DNA of 64,000 nt, from contig NZ_PQGD01000021.1 in NCBI RefSeq assembly GCF_002915575.1, forward strand, positions 1 through 64,000. The letters run 5' to 3'. Positions within the stretch are counted from its first letter, which is position 1. Each line of letters starts with the position of its first letter. Source of the stretch: Superficieibacter electus. Its GTDB lineage: Bacteria > Pseudomonadota > Gammaproteobacteria > Enterobacterales > Enterobacteriaceae. Below, one piece after another: positions 50,175-60,007 of the stretch. Under the pieces are notes generated by a model that was not told the DNA's origin, searched no databases, and worked only from the letters and a program-made list of their open reading frames with translations. The translations under genes were made by a program, and so were the position numbers.

Positions 50175-51128
50175 TTATTTTGTGTTACGCAGCACCTGCA
50201 GACAACGCTTAAGCTGGCCGTCCAATGGCGCTTCTACGCGCATCATTTCCCCCGTCCCCGGATGAGTGAATTTCAGCGCCGCCGCGTGCAGGAACAGACG
50301 ATTCAGCCCGGTGCCTGCCAGCTGTTTGTCAAACTCGCGGTCGCCGTAGCGATCATCAAAGGCAATCGGGTGGCCCGCATGCTGCGTGTGGACACGGATC
50401 TGGTGCGTACGGCCGGTTACCGGGCTACACCGTACCAGAGTGGCGAAGGCATAGCGCTCTTCCACCTTAAATCGCGTTTCCGACGGCTTGCCTTCCTGGC
50501 TGACGCGAACAATGCGCTCGCCGCTCTGTAAAATGTTTTTCAGCAGCGGTGCCTGTACCGCCTTCACGTGCGACTGCCACTGCCCGCGCACCAGCGCCAG
50601 ATAGTCTTTCTGCATCCCCTTCTCACGCAGCTGTTCATGCAGTGAACGCAGCGCCGAGCGCTTCTTCGCCACCAGCAGCACGCCGGATGTATCGCGGTCG
50701 AGACGGTGAACCAGCTCCAGGAAGCGCGCTTCCGGACGCAGAGCACGCAGCCCTTCAATCACCCCAAAACTTAAGCCGCTGCCGCCGTGCACCGCAGTAC
50801 CGGAAGGTTTATTCAGCACGAGGATGTGGTCGTCTTCGTACAGGATCACATCGCTCAGCGCGGCCACTTTTTGCAGATGCGGCGATACCGCGTCTTCTTC
50901 ACGTTCGGCCACGCGCACCGGCGGGATACGCACTTCATCACCGGCTTCCAGCTTGTATTCCGGCTTGATGCGTTTTTTATTCACCCGCACCTCGCCCTTA
51001 CGCAAGATGCGATAAATCATGCTCTTCGGCACGCCCTTCAGTTGGGTGCGCAAAAAGTTATCGATTCGTTGCCCGGCTTCGTCAGCGCTGATGGCAACCA
51101 TTTTTACGGTCGGAGTCTCAGTTTTCAT
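50175..51128 (-). CDS. rluC: 23S rRNA pseudouridine(955/2504/2580) synthase
   Basis: 317 residues. N-terminal S4 RNA-binding domain (AGQRIDNFLRTQLKGVPKSMIYRILRKGEVRVNKKR) and RluA-type catalytic domain with the Asp in LVHRLDRDTSGVLLVAKK and the C-terminal GRTHQIRVHTQHAGHP. The start MKTETPTVKM at 51128 matches E. coli; the frame extends to 51206. It is divergent from rne. A degraded partial copy lies 9 kb away at 41043-41355, so this intact gene may have come with the island. Confidence 0.97.
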   Translation of the reverse strand: MKTETPTVKMVAISADEAGQRIDNFLRTQLKGVPKSMIYRILRKGEVRVNKKRIKPEYKLEAGDEVRIPPVRVAEREEDAVSPHLQKVAALSDVILYEDDHILVLNKPSGTAVHGGSGLSFGVIEGLRALRPEARFLELVHRLDRDTSGVLLVAKKRSALRSLHEQLREKGMQKDYLALVRGQWQSHVKAVQAPLLKNILQSGERIVRVSQEGKPSETRFKVEERYAFATLVRCSPVTGRTHQIRVHTQHAGHPIAFDDRYGDREFDKQLAGTGLNRLFLHAAALKFTHPGTGEMMRVEAPLDGQLKRCLQVLRNTK

Positions 51129-51339
51129 GGTGCGCGATTCTAAATATCCCGGCTCATTAGCGCCACTCATTTTTCTGTGCTTATATTTAACATCATCAGA
51201 TCTCATCTGGTTTACATGATGTTGTTGTGGTTGTTATTAGAACAATCTGACACTGGAGTGAAGAAACTGTGAGTAACCGTGTGATAAAAGGTAAAAGCCA
51301 GCTTGCTATAATAAGGTTAGCAATGGAATAATGATGCAG

Positions 51340-51697
51340 TTTTCCGTGTTGAATCTTGTTAAGACAAGGAATTTTGCGGAATTACCAGTTTTGTCTGTCC
51401 GGTCATCAACGCAGCAATGGCGTAAGACGTATTGACCTTTCAGACAGTTAGCGGGCTACGGGTTGTAGTCCTTACCGGTAAATGGAATCGTCCCTGGAGA
51501 GTTTTCCCAGGCTGTTTCCCAGTTAATTGCGCTGTATTTCCGTATGAAAGACAGGCAACCGACACTCTGCGCCTCTTAAGCGAGCGACAACCGTGAGGTT
51601 GGCGACGTGAACAGACACGAGGCCATCGGTCATCCCCGGAAAGGCAATACTCTGCCCGTAGCTTAGTCGTCAATGTAAGAATAATGAGTAAGTTACG
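51340..51697 (+). ncRNA. rne 5' leader (RNase E autoregulatory element)
   Basis: The about 350-nt untranslated leader before rne has the structured sequence known from E. coli, including TGAACAGACACGAGGCCATC and several GC hairpins (for example CCTGGAGAGTTTTCCCAGG). In E. coli RNase E binds and cuts this leader to control its own level (Rfam family RNase E 5' UTR element). The 5' boundary is approximate; the upstream part to 51129 is the divergent promoter region. Confidence 0.75.
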
Positions 51698-54600
51698 ATG
51701 AAAAGAATGTTAATCAACGCAACTCAGCAGGAAGAGTTGCGCGTCGCCCTTGTTGATGGGCAGCGCCTGTACGACCTGGATATCGAAAGCCCAGGCCACG
51801 AACAGAAAAAAGCGAACATCTACAAAGGTAAAATTACCCGTATTGAACCGAGTCTTGAAGCTGCTTTTGTTGACTACGGCGCTGAAAGACACGGTTTCCT
51901 CCCCCTCAAAGAAATCGCTCGCGAGTATTTTCCTGCCGGTTATAACGCCCATGGTCGTCCAAACATTAAAGATGTGTTGCGCGAAGGCCAGGAAGTCATT
52001 GTTCAGATCGATAAAGAAGAGCGCGGTAATAAAGGCGCAGCGCTGACGACTTTTATCAGTCTGGCGGGCAGCTACCTGGTGCTGATGCCAAATAACCCGC
52101 GTGCGGGTGGCATTTCGCGTCGCATCGAAGGTGATGACCGTACCGAACTTAAAGAGGCGCTGGCAAGCCTTGAGCTGCCGGACGGTATGGGCCTCATTGT
52201 GCGTACTGCGGGCGTCGGCAAATCTGCCGAAGCGTTGCAGTGGGATTTGAGCTTCCGCCTCAAGCACTGGGAAGCCATCAAAAAAGCCGCAGAAAGCCGC
52301 CCTGCCCCGTTCCTGATCCATCAGGAAAGTAACGTGATCGTGCGCGCCTTCCGTGATTATTTGCGTCAGGACATTGGCGAAATCCTGATTGATAACCCGA
52401 AAGTGATGGAGATGGCGCGTCAGCATATCTCTGCGCTGGGTCGTCCGGATTTCAGTAGCAAAATCAAACTGTACACCGGTGAAATCCCGCTGTTCAGCCA
52501 TTATCAGATAGAATCGCAGATTGAATCCGCCTTCCAGCGTGAAGTGCGTCTGCCTTCCGGCGGTTCGATTGTTATCGACTCCACAGAAGCACTGACGGCC
52601 ATTGATATCAACTCCGCTCGCGCCACCCGCGGCGGCGATATCGAAGAAACCGCATTTAACACCAACCTTGAAGCGGCTGATGAAATCGCCCGCCAGCTGC
52701 GTCTGCGTGACCTCGGCGGCCTTATCGTCATCGACTTTATCGACATGACCCCGGTCCGCCACCAGCGCGCGGTAGAAAACCGCCTGCGTGAAGCGGTGCG
52801 CCAGGATCGCGCGCGTATTCAAATCAGTCATATTTCCCGTTTCGGCCTGCTCGAAATGTCGCGTCAGCGCCTGAGTCCGTCACTGGGCGAGTCCAGCCAT
52901 CACGTTTGCCCACGCTGTAGCGGTACCGGCACCGTGCGTGATAACGAATCGCTGTCGCTGTCGATCCTGCGCCTGATTGAAGAAGAAGCGCTGAAAGAAA
53001 ATACTCAGGAAGTGCACGCCATTGTGCCGGTGCCGATTGCCTCTTACCTGCTGAACGAAAAACGTAACGCGGTTAACGCCATCGAAACTCGCCAGGGTGG
53101 CGTGCGCTGTGTGATCGTGCCAAACGATCAGATGGAAACCCCGCACTACTCGGTGCTGCGCGTGCGTAAAGGCGAAGAAACGCCGATGCTCAGCTATTTG
53201 CTGCCGAAATTGCACGAAGAAGCGATGGCCCTGCCGTCTGAAGAAGACACACCTGAGCGTAAACGTCCTGAACAACCAGCGCTGGCAACCTTTGCAATGC
53301 CAGACGTCCCGCCTGCACCACCGGTTTCAGAAGAACCGGTGAAAGCCGCGCCTGCACCACAAGCTGCGCCAGCCACCGTTCAGACCGCTGAGGGCCCGGG
53401 GCTCTTCTCACGCTTTATGAGCGCGCTGAAGAAAATGTTTGCCGGTGAAGAAGAGGCTAAACCGGTTGAACAGCCACCGGTCAAGGTAGAAGAGAAACAG
53501 GAACGTTCGCAGGAGCGTCGTAAGCCGCGGCAGAATAACCGTCGCGATCGTAACGACCGTAACGAACGTCGCGACAATCGTAACGAGCGCAACAACGACA
53601 GCAGCGAGACGCGTGAAGATAACCGTCGCAACCGCCGTGAAAAACCGCAGAATGCAGAGGCACGGGACGCTCGCCAGACTGTGGTAAATGACGAGGCCGA
53701 TAAAGCCAAAGTACGTGACGAGCAGCAGCCACGCCGCGAGCGCAACCGTCGCCGTAATGACGAAAAGCGTCAGAACCAGCAGGATGTGAAAGCGCTTAAT
53801 CGTGAAGAGCAGCCGTCTCAGGATGTCGAGCAGGAAGAACGCGCTCAAACGATGCCGCGCCGTAAACAGCGTCAGCTTAATCAGAAAGTACGCTTTACGA
53901 CGGCCCCGGAGGCAATTGATACCGTTGAACAGTCGCCTGTCGTCACTGAGCAGCCTTCGATCGCCGCAGAGCCTGCACAAAGCGCACCGATTCAACGCAC
54001 CGAACTGGCTAAAATCGATCTGCCAGCGGTAGTGGATACCCCGACTGAGCAACAAGACGACAATGGTGATAGCGGTGATAACCGCGATAATAACGGCATG
54101 CCGCGTCGCTCTCGCCGTTCGCCGCGTCATCTGCGCGTCAGCGGCCAGCGTCGTCGTCGTTATCGTGATGAGCGTTACCCAACTCAGTCGCCAATGCCAT
54201 TAACCGTCGCCTGTGCTTCGCCAGAAATGGCATCAGGTAAAGTATGGATTCGCTATCCGGTAGCTCGTCCTCAGGAAACCGAGGTTGAACAGCAGCAAGA
54301 AACAGCGCCTATCGTTGCCGAAGTTGAGCAGGCGATCGTGGCTGTTATCGAAGAAACGCAGGCACAAGCGAAAGCAGAAGCTGTGGTAGACGTTGCTGAG
54401 CCGAATGTTCAGGTAAGCGAACCGCAGAATCCGCAGATCGAAACCTCTCATCCCGAGGTGATTGCCGCGCCGGTTGACGAGCAGCCACAGCTGATTGCCG
54501 ATGCCGATGAAGCGGTGGCACAAGAAACGGCAGCGGCAGCAACGCCTGTCGAACCGGTTGCTGAAGAAACCGATGAGGTGGTTGCGCCTGCGCAGGTGAT

Positions 54601-54985
54601 TTCAGCACAGGAAGAGCCTGTTGCGTCAGAAACGGAGGCGCCTGCGGCACCAGCACCAATCGCTGAGCCAGCGCCTGTCGCTGCACCGTCCGTTGAAGTG
54701 GCTGAGCCTGTTCAGGCCCCTGAATCGCAAGAGAGGGTCAAGCCAGTGCCTGCTGCTCAACCTGCTCCCGCCTCTGTGGTGACCAGCGCCGAGCCGAAAG
54801 CGGTTCATAGCCACGCAACCGCGCCGATGACCCGCGCCCCTGCGCCAGAGTATGTTCCGGAAGCGCCGCGTCAGAGCGACTGGCAACGCCCGGCATTTGC
54901 CTTTGACGGTAAAGGTGCCGCGGGAGGACACAGCGCCACCCACCATGCCACGGCCGCGCCAACGCGACCGCAGTCCGCGGAGTAA
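51698..54985 (+). CDS. rne: Ribonuclease E
   Basis: 1095-residue endoribonuclease and degradosome scaffold. The catalytic half (1 to about 530) has the S1 domain ([22 protein letters not shown]), the Mg site aspartates in [13 protein letters not shown] and IVIDFIDM, and the zinc-link CPRC ([15 protein letters not shown]). The C-terminal half is low-complexity: an amphipathic membrane segment near [16 protein letters not shown], Arg-rich RNA-binding stretches, Glu/Pro/Ala-rich linkers, and the PNPase-binding end ([18 protein letters not shown]). It is slightly longer than E. coli (1061), mainly in the acidic repeat region. Autoregulated through its leader. Confidence 0.98.
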   Translation: MKRMLINATQQEELRVALVDGQRLYDLDIESPGHEQKKANIYKGKITRIEPSLEAAFVDYGAERHGFLPLKEIAREYFPAGYNAHGRPNIKDVLREGQEVIVQIDKEERGNKGAALTTFISLAGSYLVLMPNNPRAGGISRRIEGDDRTELKEALASLELPDGMGLIVRTAGVGKSAEALQWDLSFRLKHWEAIKKAAESRPAPFLIHQESNVIVRAFRDYLRQDIGEILIDNPKVMEMARQHISALGRPDFSSKIKLYTGEIPLFSHYQIESQIESAFQREVRLPSGGSIVIDSTEALTAIDINSARATRGGDIEETAFNTNLEAADEIARQLRLRDLGGLIVIDFIDMTPVRHQRAVENRLREAVRQDRARIQISHISRFGLLEMSRQRLSPSLGESSHHVCPRCSGTGTVRDNESLSLSILRLIEEEALKENTQEVHAIVPVPIASYLLNEKRNAVNAIETRQGGVRCVIVPNDQMETPHYSVLRVRKGEETPMLSYLLPKLHEEAMALPSEEDTPERKRPEQPALATFAMPDVPPAPPVSEEPVKAAPAPQAAPATVQTAEGPGLFSRFMSALKKMFAGEEEAKPVEQPPVKVEEKQERSQERRKPRQNNRRDRNDRNERRDNRNERNNDSSETREDNRRNRREKPQNAEARDARQTVVNDEADKAKVRDEQQPRRERNRRRNDEKRQNQQDVKALNREEQPSQDVEQEERAQTMPRRKQRQLNQKVRFTTAPEAIDTVEQSPVVTEQPSIAAEPAQSAPIQRTELAKIDLPAVVDTPTEQQDDNGDSGDNRDNNGMPRRSRRSPRHLRVSGQRRRRYRDERYPTQSPMPLTVACASPEMASGKVWIRYPVARPQETEVEQQQETAPIVAEVEQAIVAVIEETQAQAKAEAVVDVAEPNVQVSEPQNPQIETSHPEVIAAPVDEQPQLIADADEAVAQETAAAATPVEPVAEETDEVVAPAQVISAQEEPVASETEAPAAPAPIAEPAPVAAPSVEVAEPVQAPESQERVKPVPAAQPAPASVVTSAEPKAVHSHATAPMTRAPAPEYVPEAPRQSDWQRPAFAFDGKGAAGGHSATHHATAAPTRPQSAE

Positions 54986-54991
54986 AATGCA

Positions 54992-55016
54992 AAGCCGACC
55001 TCAGGGTCGGCTTTTT
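54992..55016 (+). terminator. Terminator of rne
   Basis: AAGCCGACC and GGTCGGCTT form a 9-bp stem around TCAG, followed by a T-run, 7 bp after the rne stop. Confidence 0.92.
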
Positions 55017-55028
55017 ACTGGTTTGTTT

Positions 55029-55964
55029 TTATTCCCCCTGCGCAAGACGCATGCCCGCGACCCGGGGCATAACCTCGCGCATCAGCTGTAAAAACTTACG
55101 CAGCCGCGTCGGGTAATAACGCGACCACGGATATACCAGATGTACCGGCAACGCGCCAGCCTGCCACGAGGGGATGACCTCGACCAGCCTGCCTGCGGCG
55201 AGATCCTCTTCCACTACCCAACGTGATACCAGCGCCAGCCCCAACCCGGCGAGGGCGGTATTACGCGCCACATACAGGCTGTCCGTACTTAGCCGCGGCT
55301 GAATGGCAATCATCTTATGCTCCCCGCTGTCCACGTGCGTCAGAAGGATCTCGTGCTGATAGAAGGTGCTAATCGCCACCCATGGCAGGGCTGACATCTG
55401 CTCCGGACAGGTAATATGCGCATAGCGTGCCAGCAGCGCAGGCGCGGCCACCAGGCTGCGCGGGACTTCAGCGAGCAACACCGAGACGGTAGCGGGGTCT
55501 TTCTCTGCACCAACCCGGATCGCACAATCAATATCGTCGCTGAGAAAATCGACGGTTTTATCATTTAACATCCACTCCACCGCCAGGCCAGGATAGCGCT
55601 GAAGAAAATTCACCAGCGGAGTTAACAACTGCTGCTGCCCAAATGCATGGGGCGCACGTACTTTCAGCACCCCTACCGGCTCGTCTTCTGCGGTGTGGAG
55701 ATCATCCTCCAGCGCCAGCCAGGCATCAATCACCCTTTTGGCATGCTGATAACAACGCTCACCATCATCGGTCAATTTCATGGCGTGGGTGGAGCGCAGG
55801 ATGAGTTTTGTTCCCAGCAGACGTTCGAGTGACTGTAAACGGCGGCTGACGGTAGCCTGGGTGGTGGCTAACTGGGCCGCTGCCGCCGATAACGATCCCG
55901 CTTCAACAATACGCACCAGCGTTCGCATCAGCTCCACCCGGTCTATACGCTCATTTTTTTTCAT
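55029..55964 (-). CDS. LysR-family transcriptional regulator
   Basis: 311 residues. The winged HTH covers about residues 8-66 (ELMRTLVRIVEAGSLSAAAAQLATTQATVSRRLQSLERLLGTKLILR), followed by the LysR effector domain (VGVLKVRAPHAFGQQQLLTPLV onward) of the CrgA/DsdC-like type. The start MKKNERIDRVE at 55964 is used instead of the Met at 56087, which overlaps the divergent transporter gene. The gene is divergent from an MFS transporter at 56072, with a 107-bp shared promoter region, so it probably regulates that transporter. E. coli has neither gene between rne and flgL. Ligand unknown. Confidence 0.9.
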   Translation of the reverse strand: MKKNERIDRVELMRTLVRIVEAGSLSAAAAQLATTQATVSRRLQSLERLLGTKLILRSTHAMKLTDDGERCYQHAKRVIDAWLALEDDLHTAEDEPVGVLKVRAPHAFGQQQLLTPLVNFLQRYPGLAVEWMLNDKTVDFLSDDIDCAIRVGAEKDPATVSVLLAEVPRSLVAAPALLARYAHITCPEQMSALPWVAISTFYQHEILLTHVDSGEHKMIAIQPRLSTDSLYVARNTALAGLGLALVSRWVVEEDLAAGRLVEVIPSWQAGALPVHLVYPWSRYYPTRLRKFLQLMREVMPRVAGMRLAQGE

Positions 55965-56071
55965 AGCAAATCTTACATACGCCAAACGTATAACCGTTTT
56001 ACCATTTGCCCTACTACCGCGCCATCCGCTCATCATGAAAAATACGCCTGAACGTAATTGAGGACACTCTG

Positions 56072-57286
56072 ATGAAAGCACCGTCATTGCCCCAGGCCAC
56101 TACTGGCTGGATGATTTTTATACTTGCTCTCGGCGCGGGCTTTAGCGTCGCGGCTATTTACTATTCGCAACCTCTGCTCCCGCTGATGGGCACCAGCCTT
56201 ATACTGAGCGTTGACGGCATGGGGCTGGTGCCGACACTGACACAGACAGGGTATGCGCTGGGGATACTGTTCCTGCTGCCGCTGGGCGATCGGTATGACC
56301 GACGGAGATTGATCCTGCTTAAAAGCGCGGCGCTGGCGCTACTGCTTTTACTGTGCAGCCTGAGCAACGGGTTCCACGAATTGTTAATAGTCAGCCTGCT
56401 GATTGGTATGGCGGCCACGATGGCCCAGGATATTGTCCCGGCGGCGGCAATCCTCGCACCTGCAGGTAAACAAGGGAAAATGGTCGGTACGGTGATGACC
56501 GGACTGCTGCTGGGGATCTTACTGTCACGTACCGTCAGCGGTCTGGTTGGCGCGGCTTTTGGCTGGCGGACGATGTATCAGGTCGCAGCGGCAATCGTGG
56601 CACTGACTGGCGGGCTGTTATGGAAAGTATTGCCACGCTTTGGTAGTCATTCAACGCTCAGCTATCCGGCGTTACTGCACTCAATGGCACAACTGTGGCA
56701 ACGTTATCCGACGTTACGCCGCGCGGCGCTGGCGCAGGGCGCGCTTTCTGTCGCGTTCAGCGCCTTCTGGTCCACGCTTGCCATCATGCTGTTTACGCAG
56801 TATCACATGGGCAGCGCCGTGGCGGGCAGCTTTGGTATCGCCGGGGCGGCAGGCGCGCTGGCTGCCCCGCTGGCGGGCGGGCTGGCGGATAAAATTGGCG
56901 CGGCAAAGGTGACTCAGTTAGGGGCGCTGCTGGTCACACTCTCTTTCGCGCTGATGTTTTTCCTGCCGGCCTTGCCGGTTCACGGTCAACTGGCGCTGAT
57001 CGCACTGTCGGCGGTGGGCTTTGATTTAGGATTACAGTCCAGCCTCGTGGCGCACCAGAATCTGGTCTATAGTCTGGAGCCGCAGGCACGTGGTCGCCTG
57101 AACGCCTTGCTGTTTACCGTCGTGTTCATTGGTATGGCGCTGGGATCGGTGCTGGGAAGTCAATTATACTCGCGGGCAGGCTGGACGGGCGTGGTTGAAC
57201 TGGCAACGGCGATGGGTGCTGTCGCTCTGGTGATACGGCTGGTGGCGAACCGTGATGCCACTCACCCTGCCCGGGCGGCAGAATAA
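56072..57286 (+). CDS. Major facilitator superfamily transporter
   Basis: 404 residues and about 12 transmembrane helices. MFS motif A-like sequence is LPLGDRYDRRRLILLKSAAL in loop 2-3; a second copy, ADKIGAAKVTQLGALLVT, is in loop 8-9. It resembles drug/sugar efflux proteins of the AraJ/YdhP-type set, but the substrate cannot be read from the sequence. It is divergent from the LysR gene and ends at the flgL terminator. An accessory gene between rne and flgL. Confidence 0.88.
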   Translation: MKAPSLPQATTGWMIFILALGAGFSVAAIYYSQPLLPLMGTSLILSVDGMGLVPTLTQTGYALGILFLLPLGDRYDRRRLILLKSAALALLLLLCSLSNGFHELLIVSLLIGMAATMAQDIVPAAAILAPAGKQGKMVGTVMTGLLLGILLSRTVSGLVGAAFGWRTMYQVAAAIVALTGGLLWKVLPRFGSHSTLSYPALLHSMAQLWQRYPTLRRAALAQGALSVAFSAFWSTLAIMLFTQYHMGSAVAGSFGIAGAAGALAAPLAGGLADKIGAAKVTQLGALLVTLSFALMFFLPALPVHGQLALIALSAVGFDLGLQSSLVAHQNLVYSLEPQARGRLNALLFTVVFIGMALGSVLGSQLYSRAGWTGVVELATAMGAVALVIRLVANRDATHPARAAE

Positions 57287-57310
57287 AAAACGCTCCGGCA
57301 TGCCGGAGCG
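57285..57310. terminator. Terminator shared by flgL and the MFS gene
   Basis: CGCTCCGGCATGCCGGAGCG is a perfect palindrome at 57291-57310. On the minus strand it is followed by six T residues, so it terminates flgKL. It abuts the MFS stop codon. Confidence 0.9.
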
Positions 57311-57317
57311 GTAATAA

Positions 57318-58271
57318 CTATTTATTCATCTGGAACAACGACATGCCCTGCATGTCGCTGAAGGTTTTGTAAGAAGCCTGAAGCGCGGCCTGCTGCATCA
57401 TGTAAGACGAAATGGCCGCATTCCAGTCCACATCCACCAGGTCGCTCATCTGCTGCGCCTGGGCGACGGTGCGATCGTCCCCCAGCGCATTCAGTGAATC
57501 CAGCTCGTTAAGCTGGGTGCCAAGCTCCGCGCGCACGCTGAGCACGTTGTTGAGCGCGTTTTTCAGACCACGGTTAGTCTTATCAACCGCCGCCTGCGAC
57601 TCGGCCTGCGCCTCGTCATCGTCCGCGACCGGCGTTTTGAGGGCGGCAATGGCGCTGTCCAGCATGGCAAAAACGTTTTTCTCTGATGCGCTTCCGTCAG
57701 GTTCCGCGACCGCATTACTGGTCAGGCTGGCAAAAACCTGGGTTCCGGTATGACCGATAACCATTGAACGCGCGGAGTCCACCTGCTGCGTCACGCTGGT
57801 GCTACCTCCCGAGTAACTGCCATCCGTCTGTGAAAACGGTGCTTTGTCGGTATTATAACCGGCAAAAATATAGCGTCCGTTACCATCGGTGGAGTTTGCC
57901 AGGTTCAGGATCTGGTCACGTATCCCCTGCAAATCCGTCGCCAGCGAGGCGCGGTCATCATCGCTTAATGTGCCGTTCCCGGCGTTGACGATCTTTTCCT
58001 GTGCGCTCTGGATGGCTTTAGTGACCTGGTCAAGCGTGCTTTCTTCCAGCGACACGCGCTGGGTAGCGAAGGTCCGCGCCAGACCATACTGGCTATTTTG
58101 CGCCTGCGCCTGTGAAACCACTACCGCCTGCGACGCGGCAATCGGATCGTCTGAGGGTCGGGTCACCCGTTTACCGGTAGAGATTTGCTCACCATACTTC
58201 AGCCATTCGGTCTGCGAACTGGAGATGCCGCGCATATTCTGCTCGTACATCATTTGGGTACTAACACGCAT
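57318..58271 (-). CDS. flgL: Flagellar hook-associated protein 3
   Basis: 317 residues. Junction protein between hook and filament, secreted by the flagellar export system without a cleaved signal. Flagellin-like N- and C-terminal heptad helices (MRVSTQMMYEQNMRGISSSQTEWLKYGEQISTGKRVTRPSDDP; C-terminus ISSYMMQQAALQASYKTFSDMQGMSLFQMNK). It follows flgK by 14 bp; flgKL is a class III (FliA-dependent) operon in E. coli. Confidence 0.97.
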   Translation of the reverse strand: MRVSTQMMYEQNMRGISSSQTEWLKYGEQISTGKRVTRPSDDPIAASQAVVVSQAQAQNSQYGLARTFATQRVSLEESTLDQVTKAIQSAQEKIVNAGNGTLSDDDRASLATDLQGIRDQILNLANSTDGNGRYIFAGYNTDKAPFSQTDGSYSGGSTSVTQQVDSARSMVIGHTGTQVFASLTSNAVAEPDGSASEKNVFAMLDSAIAALKTPVADDDEAQAESQAAVDKTNRGLKNALNNVLSVRAELGTQLNELDSLNALGDDRTVAQAQQMSDLVDVDWNAAISSYMMQQAALQASYKTFSDMQGMSLFQMNK

Positions 58272-58285
58272 TGTTTATCGTCCCC

Positions 58286-59932
58286 TTAGCGCATGTTGAG
58301 GAGCGCATCGAACAACGTCGAGGCGGTCTGCATTACCTGCGCATTCGCCAGATAATACTGCTGATAACGCTGCAGGTTGCCGTATTCTTCATCGAGGTTA
58401 ACCCCGGAAATAGACTGCTGCTGATTACTTAGCTGCGTTACGACGTTCGTCTGGGTGGTGCTGCTGGTCTTAAGCGTTGAGGTCTTATTACCGATGTCAC
58501 TGACCAGCGTGGCATACGCGTCGTTAAAGGTTTTGCTGCCGCCGACCTTCTTCGCATTCTGTAAATCCAGCAGTGCCTGACCGTTACGGTTATCACTTTC
58601 ACCGCTGTTATCATCATCCAGGCCCATGGCAATTTTAGCCGGATCTTTAATCACGGTGCTCATATTGACGATGGCATCGCTGACCGGTTTCACCACAAAG
58701 CTATCGTCTTTTGCACTGCTGCCGCTGACGGTGACTTTCAGGCCATCGAAGTTAAGCGAGTTATCGCTCTTGTCCAGCGTGGCGGTGAATGAGGTATTAT
58801 CGGCAAGGCGAGTGACCTGCCAGTTTGTTCCGTCGTAAGCCACTTTATAGTCAGTGGCCTGTACGCTGGTGCTGTCGCTTACCGCAGCGCGCAGTTCTGC
58901 ATTACCGGTATTACGGCTGTTACTGACCACTGCCGGTTTACCGATGTTAAAGAAATCACCGCCTGCATCGCCGTTAGCATCAATGCCCTTCGCATGCTGC
59001 TGATTGAAGGCATCGGCAAAGGTCAGCGCCATCTGATTAAGCGTATTGCGCGTCTGGTCCAGATCCTGTGAGCGGAAGGTCAGCATGCCGCCGAGAGAAC
59101 CGCTGGTCAGCAACTTCTCGGGGATTTCAATTTTTCCGGCAGTCGGGTCAACATACGCCACCGTGGTACGCGACGGATCGGCGCTGGACGGTACGGCTGC
59201 TAGCTGACGCGCCGTAGAACCCTGCACCAGCGTATAGCCGTTCGCCATCGTGATGTTGTATGTGCCGCTGTCCTGGACGCTTACCTCTACGCCGACCACT
59301 TTATTAAGTTCGGAAACCAGCTGGTCGCGTTGATCGAGTAGATCGTTAGGCGACGTCCCGCCACCAACGCCGGACAGCCGCGAAATCTGATCGTTAAGAT
59401 TGGCGATCTGCTTACTGTAGTTGTTGATCTGCTCAACGCTGGAGCCAACGGCAATATTGACCTGCTTATCCTGATCGCGCAGATACTGATCGGTCACTTT
59501 AAACTGATTGACCAACCCGTCGGCTTTGCCGATAACAGCCTGACGCGCCGAGGGATCTTCCGCGTTGCTCACCAGCGTCTGCATGGAAGAGAAGAAGTTT
59601 TGCAAGGTAGTCGAAAGCGTATTGGTGCTGCTTGAGAGCATGTCATCAATTTTCGACATCTGCTCATAGCGCGTAGTCAGTCCGGCGCTCTGATTCTGTG
59701 CAGAACGTAGCTGGTTAGTGATAAAGGCATCATATTCACGTTGCACGCCGGTGACATTCGCCCCGTTACCAATCCAGCCGCCTGCACCCAGAGTGCTGTT
59801 CGCCTGGGCAAATACCGTCGTTTGACGGGTATAGCCCGCAACGTTATAGCTGGAAATATTATTACTGACGGTATTAAGCGCGGCCTGCGCTGCGCTAAGC
59901 CCGCTCATGGCGCTGTTAATCAAACTGGACAT
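58286..59932 (-). CDS. flgK: Flagellar hook-associated protein 1
   Basis: 548 residues. Conserved rod/hook-type N-terminus (MSSLINSAMSGLSAAQAALNTVSNNISSYNVAGYTRQ) and C-terminal helix (NLQRYQQYYLANAQVMQTASTLFDALLNMR), with a variable middle domain. The start at 59932 has AAGGAACCTCC upstream; the open frame extends 9 codons further. FlgK caps the hook before FlgL. The 75-bp gap to flgJ should hold the class III promoter. Confidence 0.97.
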   Translation of the reverse strand: MSSLINSAMSGLSAAQAALNTVSNNISSYNVAGYTRQTTVFAQANSTLGAGGWIGNGANVTGVQREYDAFITNQLRSAQNQSAGLTTRYEQMSKIDDMLSSSTNTLSTTLQNFFSSMQTLVSNAEDPSARQAVIGKADGLVNQFKVTDQYLRDQDKQVNIAVGSSVEQINNYSKQIANLNDQISRLSGVGGGTSPNDLLDQRDQLVSELNKVVGVEVSVQDSGTYNITMANGYTLVQGSTARQLAAVPSSADPSRTTVAYVDPTAGKIEIPEKLLTSGSLGGMLTFRSQDLDQTRNTLNQMALTFADAFNQQHAKGIDANGDAGGDFFNIGKPAVVSNSRNTGNAELRAAVSDSTSVQATDYKVAYDGTNWQVTRLADNTSFTATLDKSDNSLNFDGLKVTVSGSSAKDDSFVVKPVSDAIVNMSTVIKDPAKIAMGLDDDNSGESDNRNGQALLDLQNAKKVGGSKTFNDAYATLVSDIGNKTSTLKTSSTTQTNVVTQLSNQQQSISGVNLDEEYGNLQRYQQYYLANAQVMQTASTLFDALLNMR

Positions 59933-60007
59933 GGAGGTTCCTTTTACACTTTCAGACATGAGTCCCGCTAACAGTTATCGGCAGGACGCCGTTGAACTTG
60001 AGTCGTT

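Noticed and set aside
51440-51673. Minus-strand frame in the rne leader (yceQ-like position)
   Set aside because: The region is the structured rne leader; the protein has no support.
53408-54130. Minus-strand frames within the low-complexity half of rne
   Set aside because: They arise from biased codon composition of the Arg/Glu/Ala-rich region; no start site or domain support.
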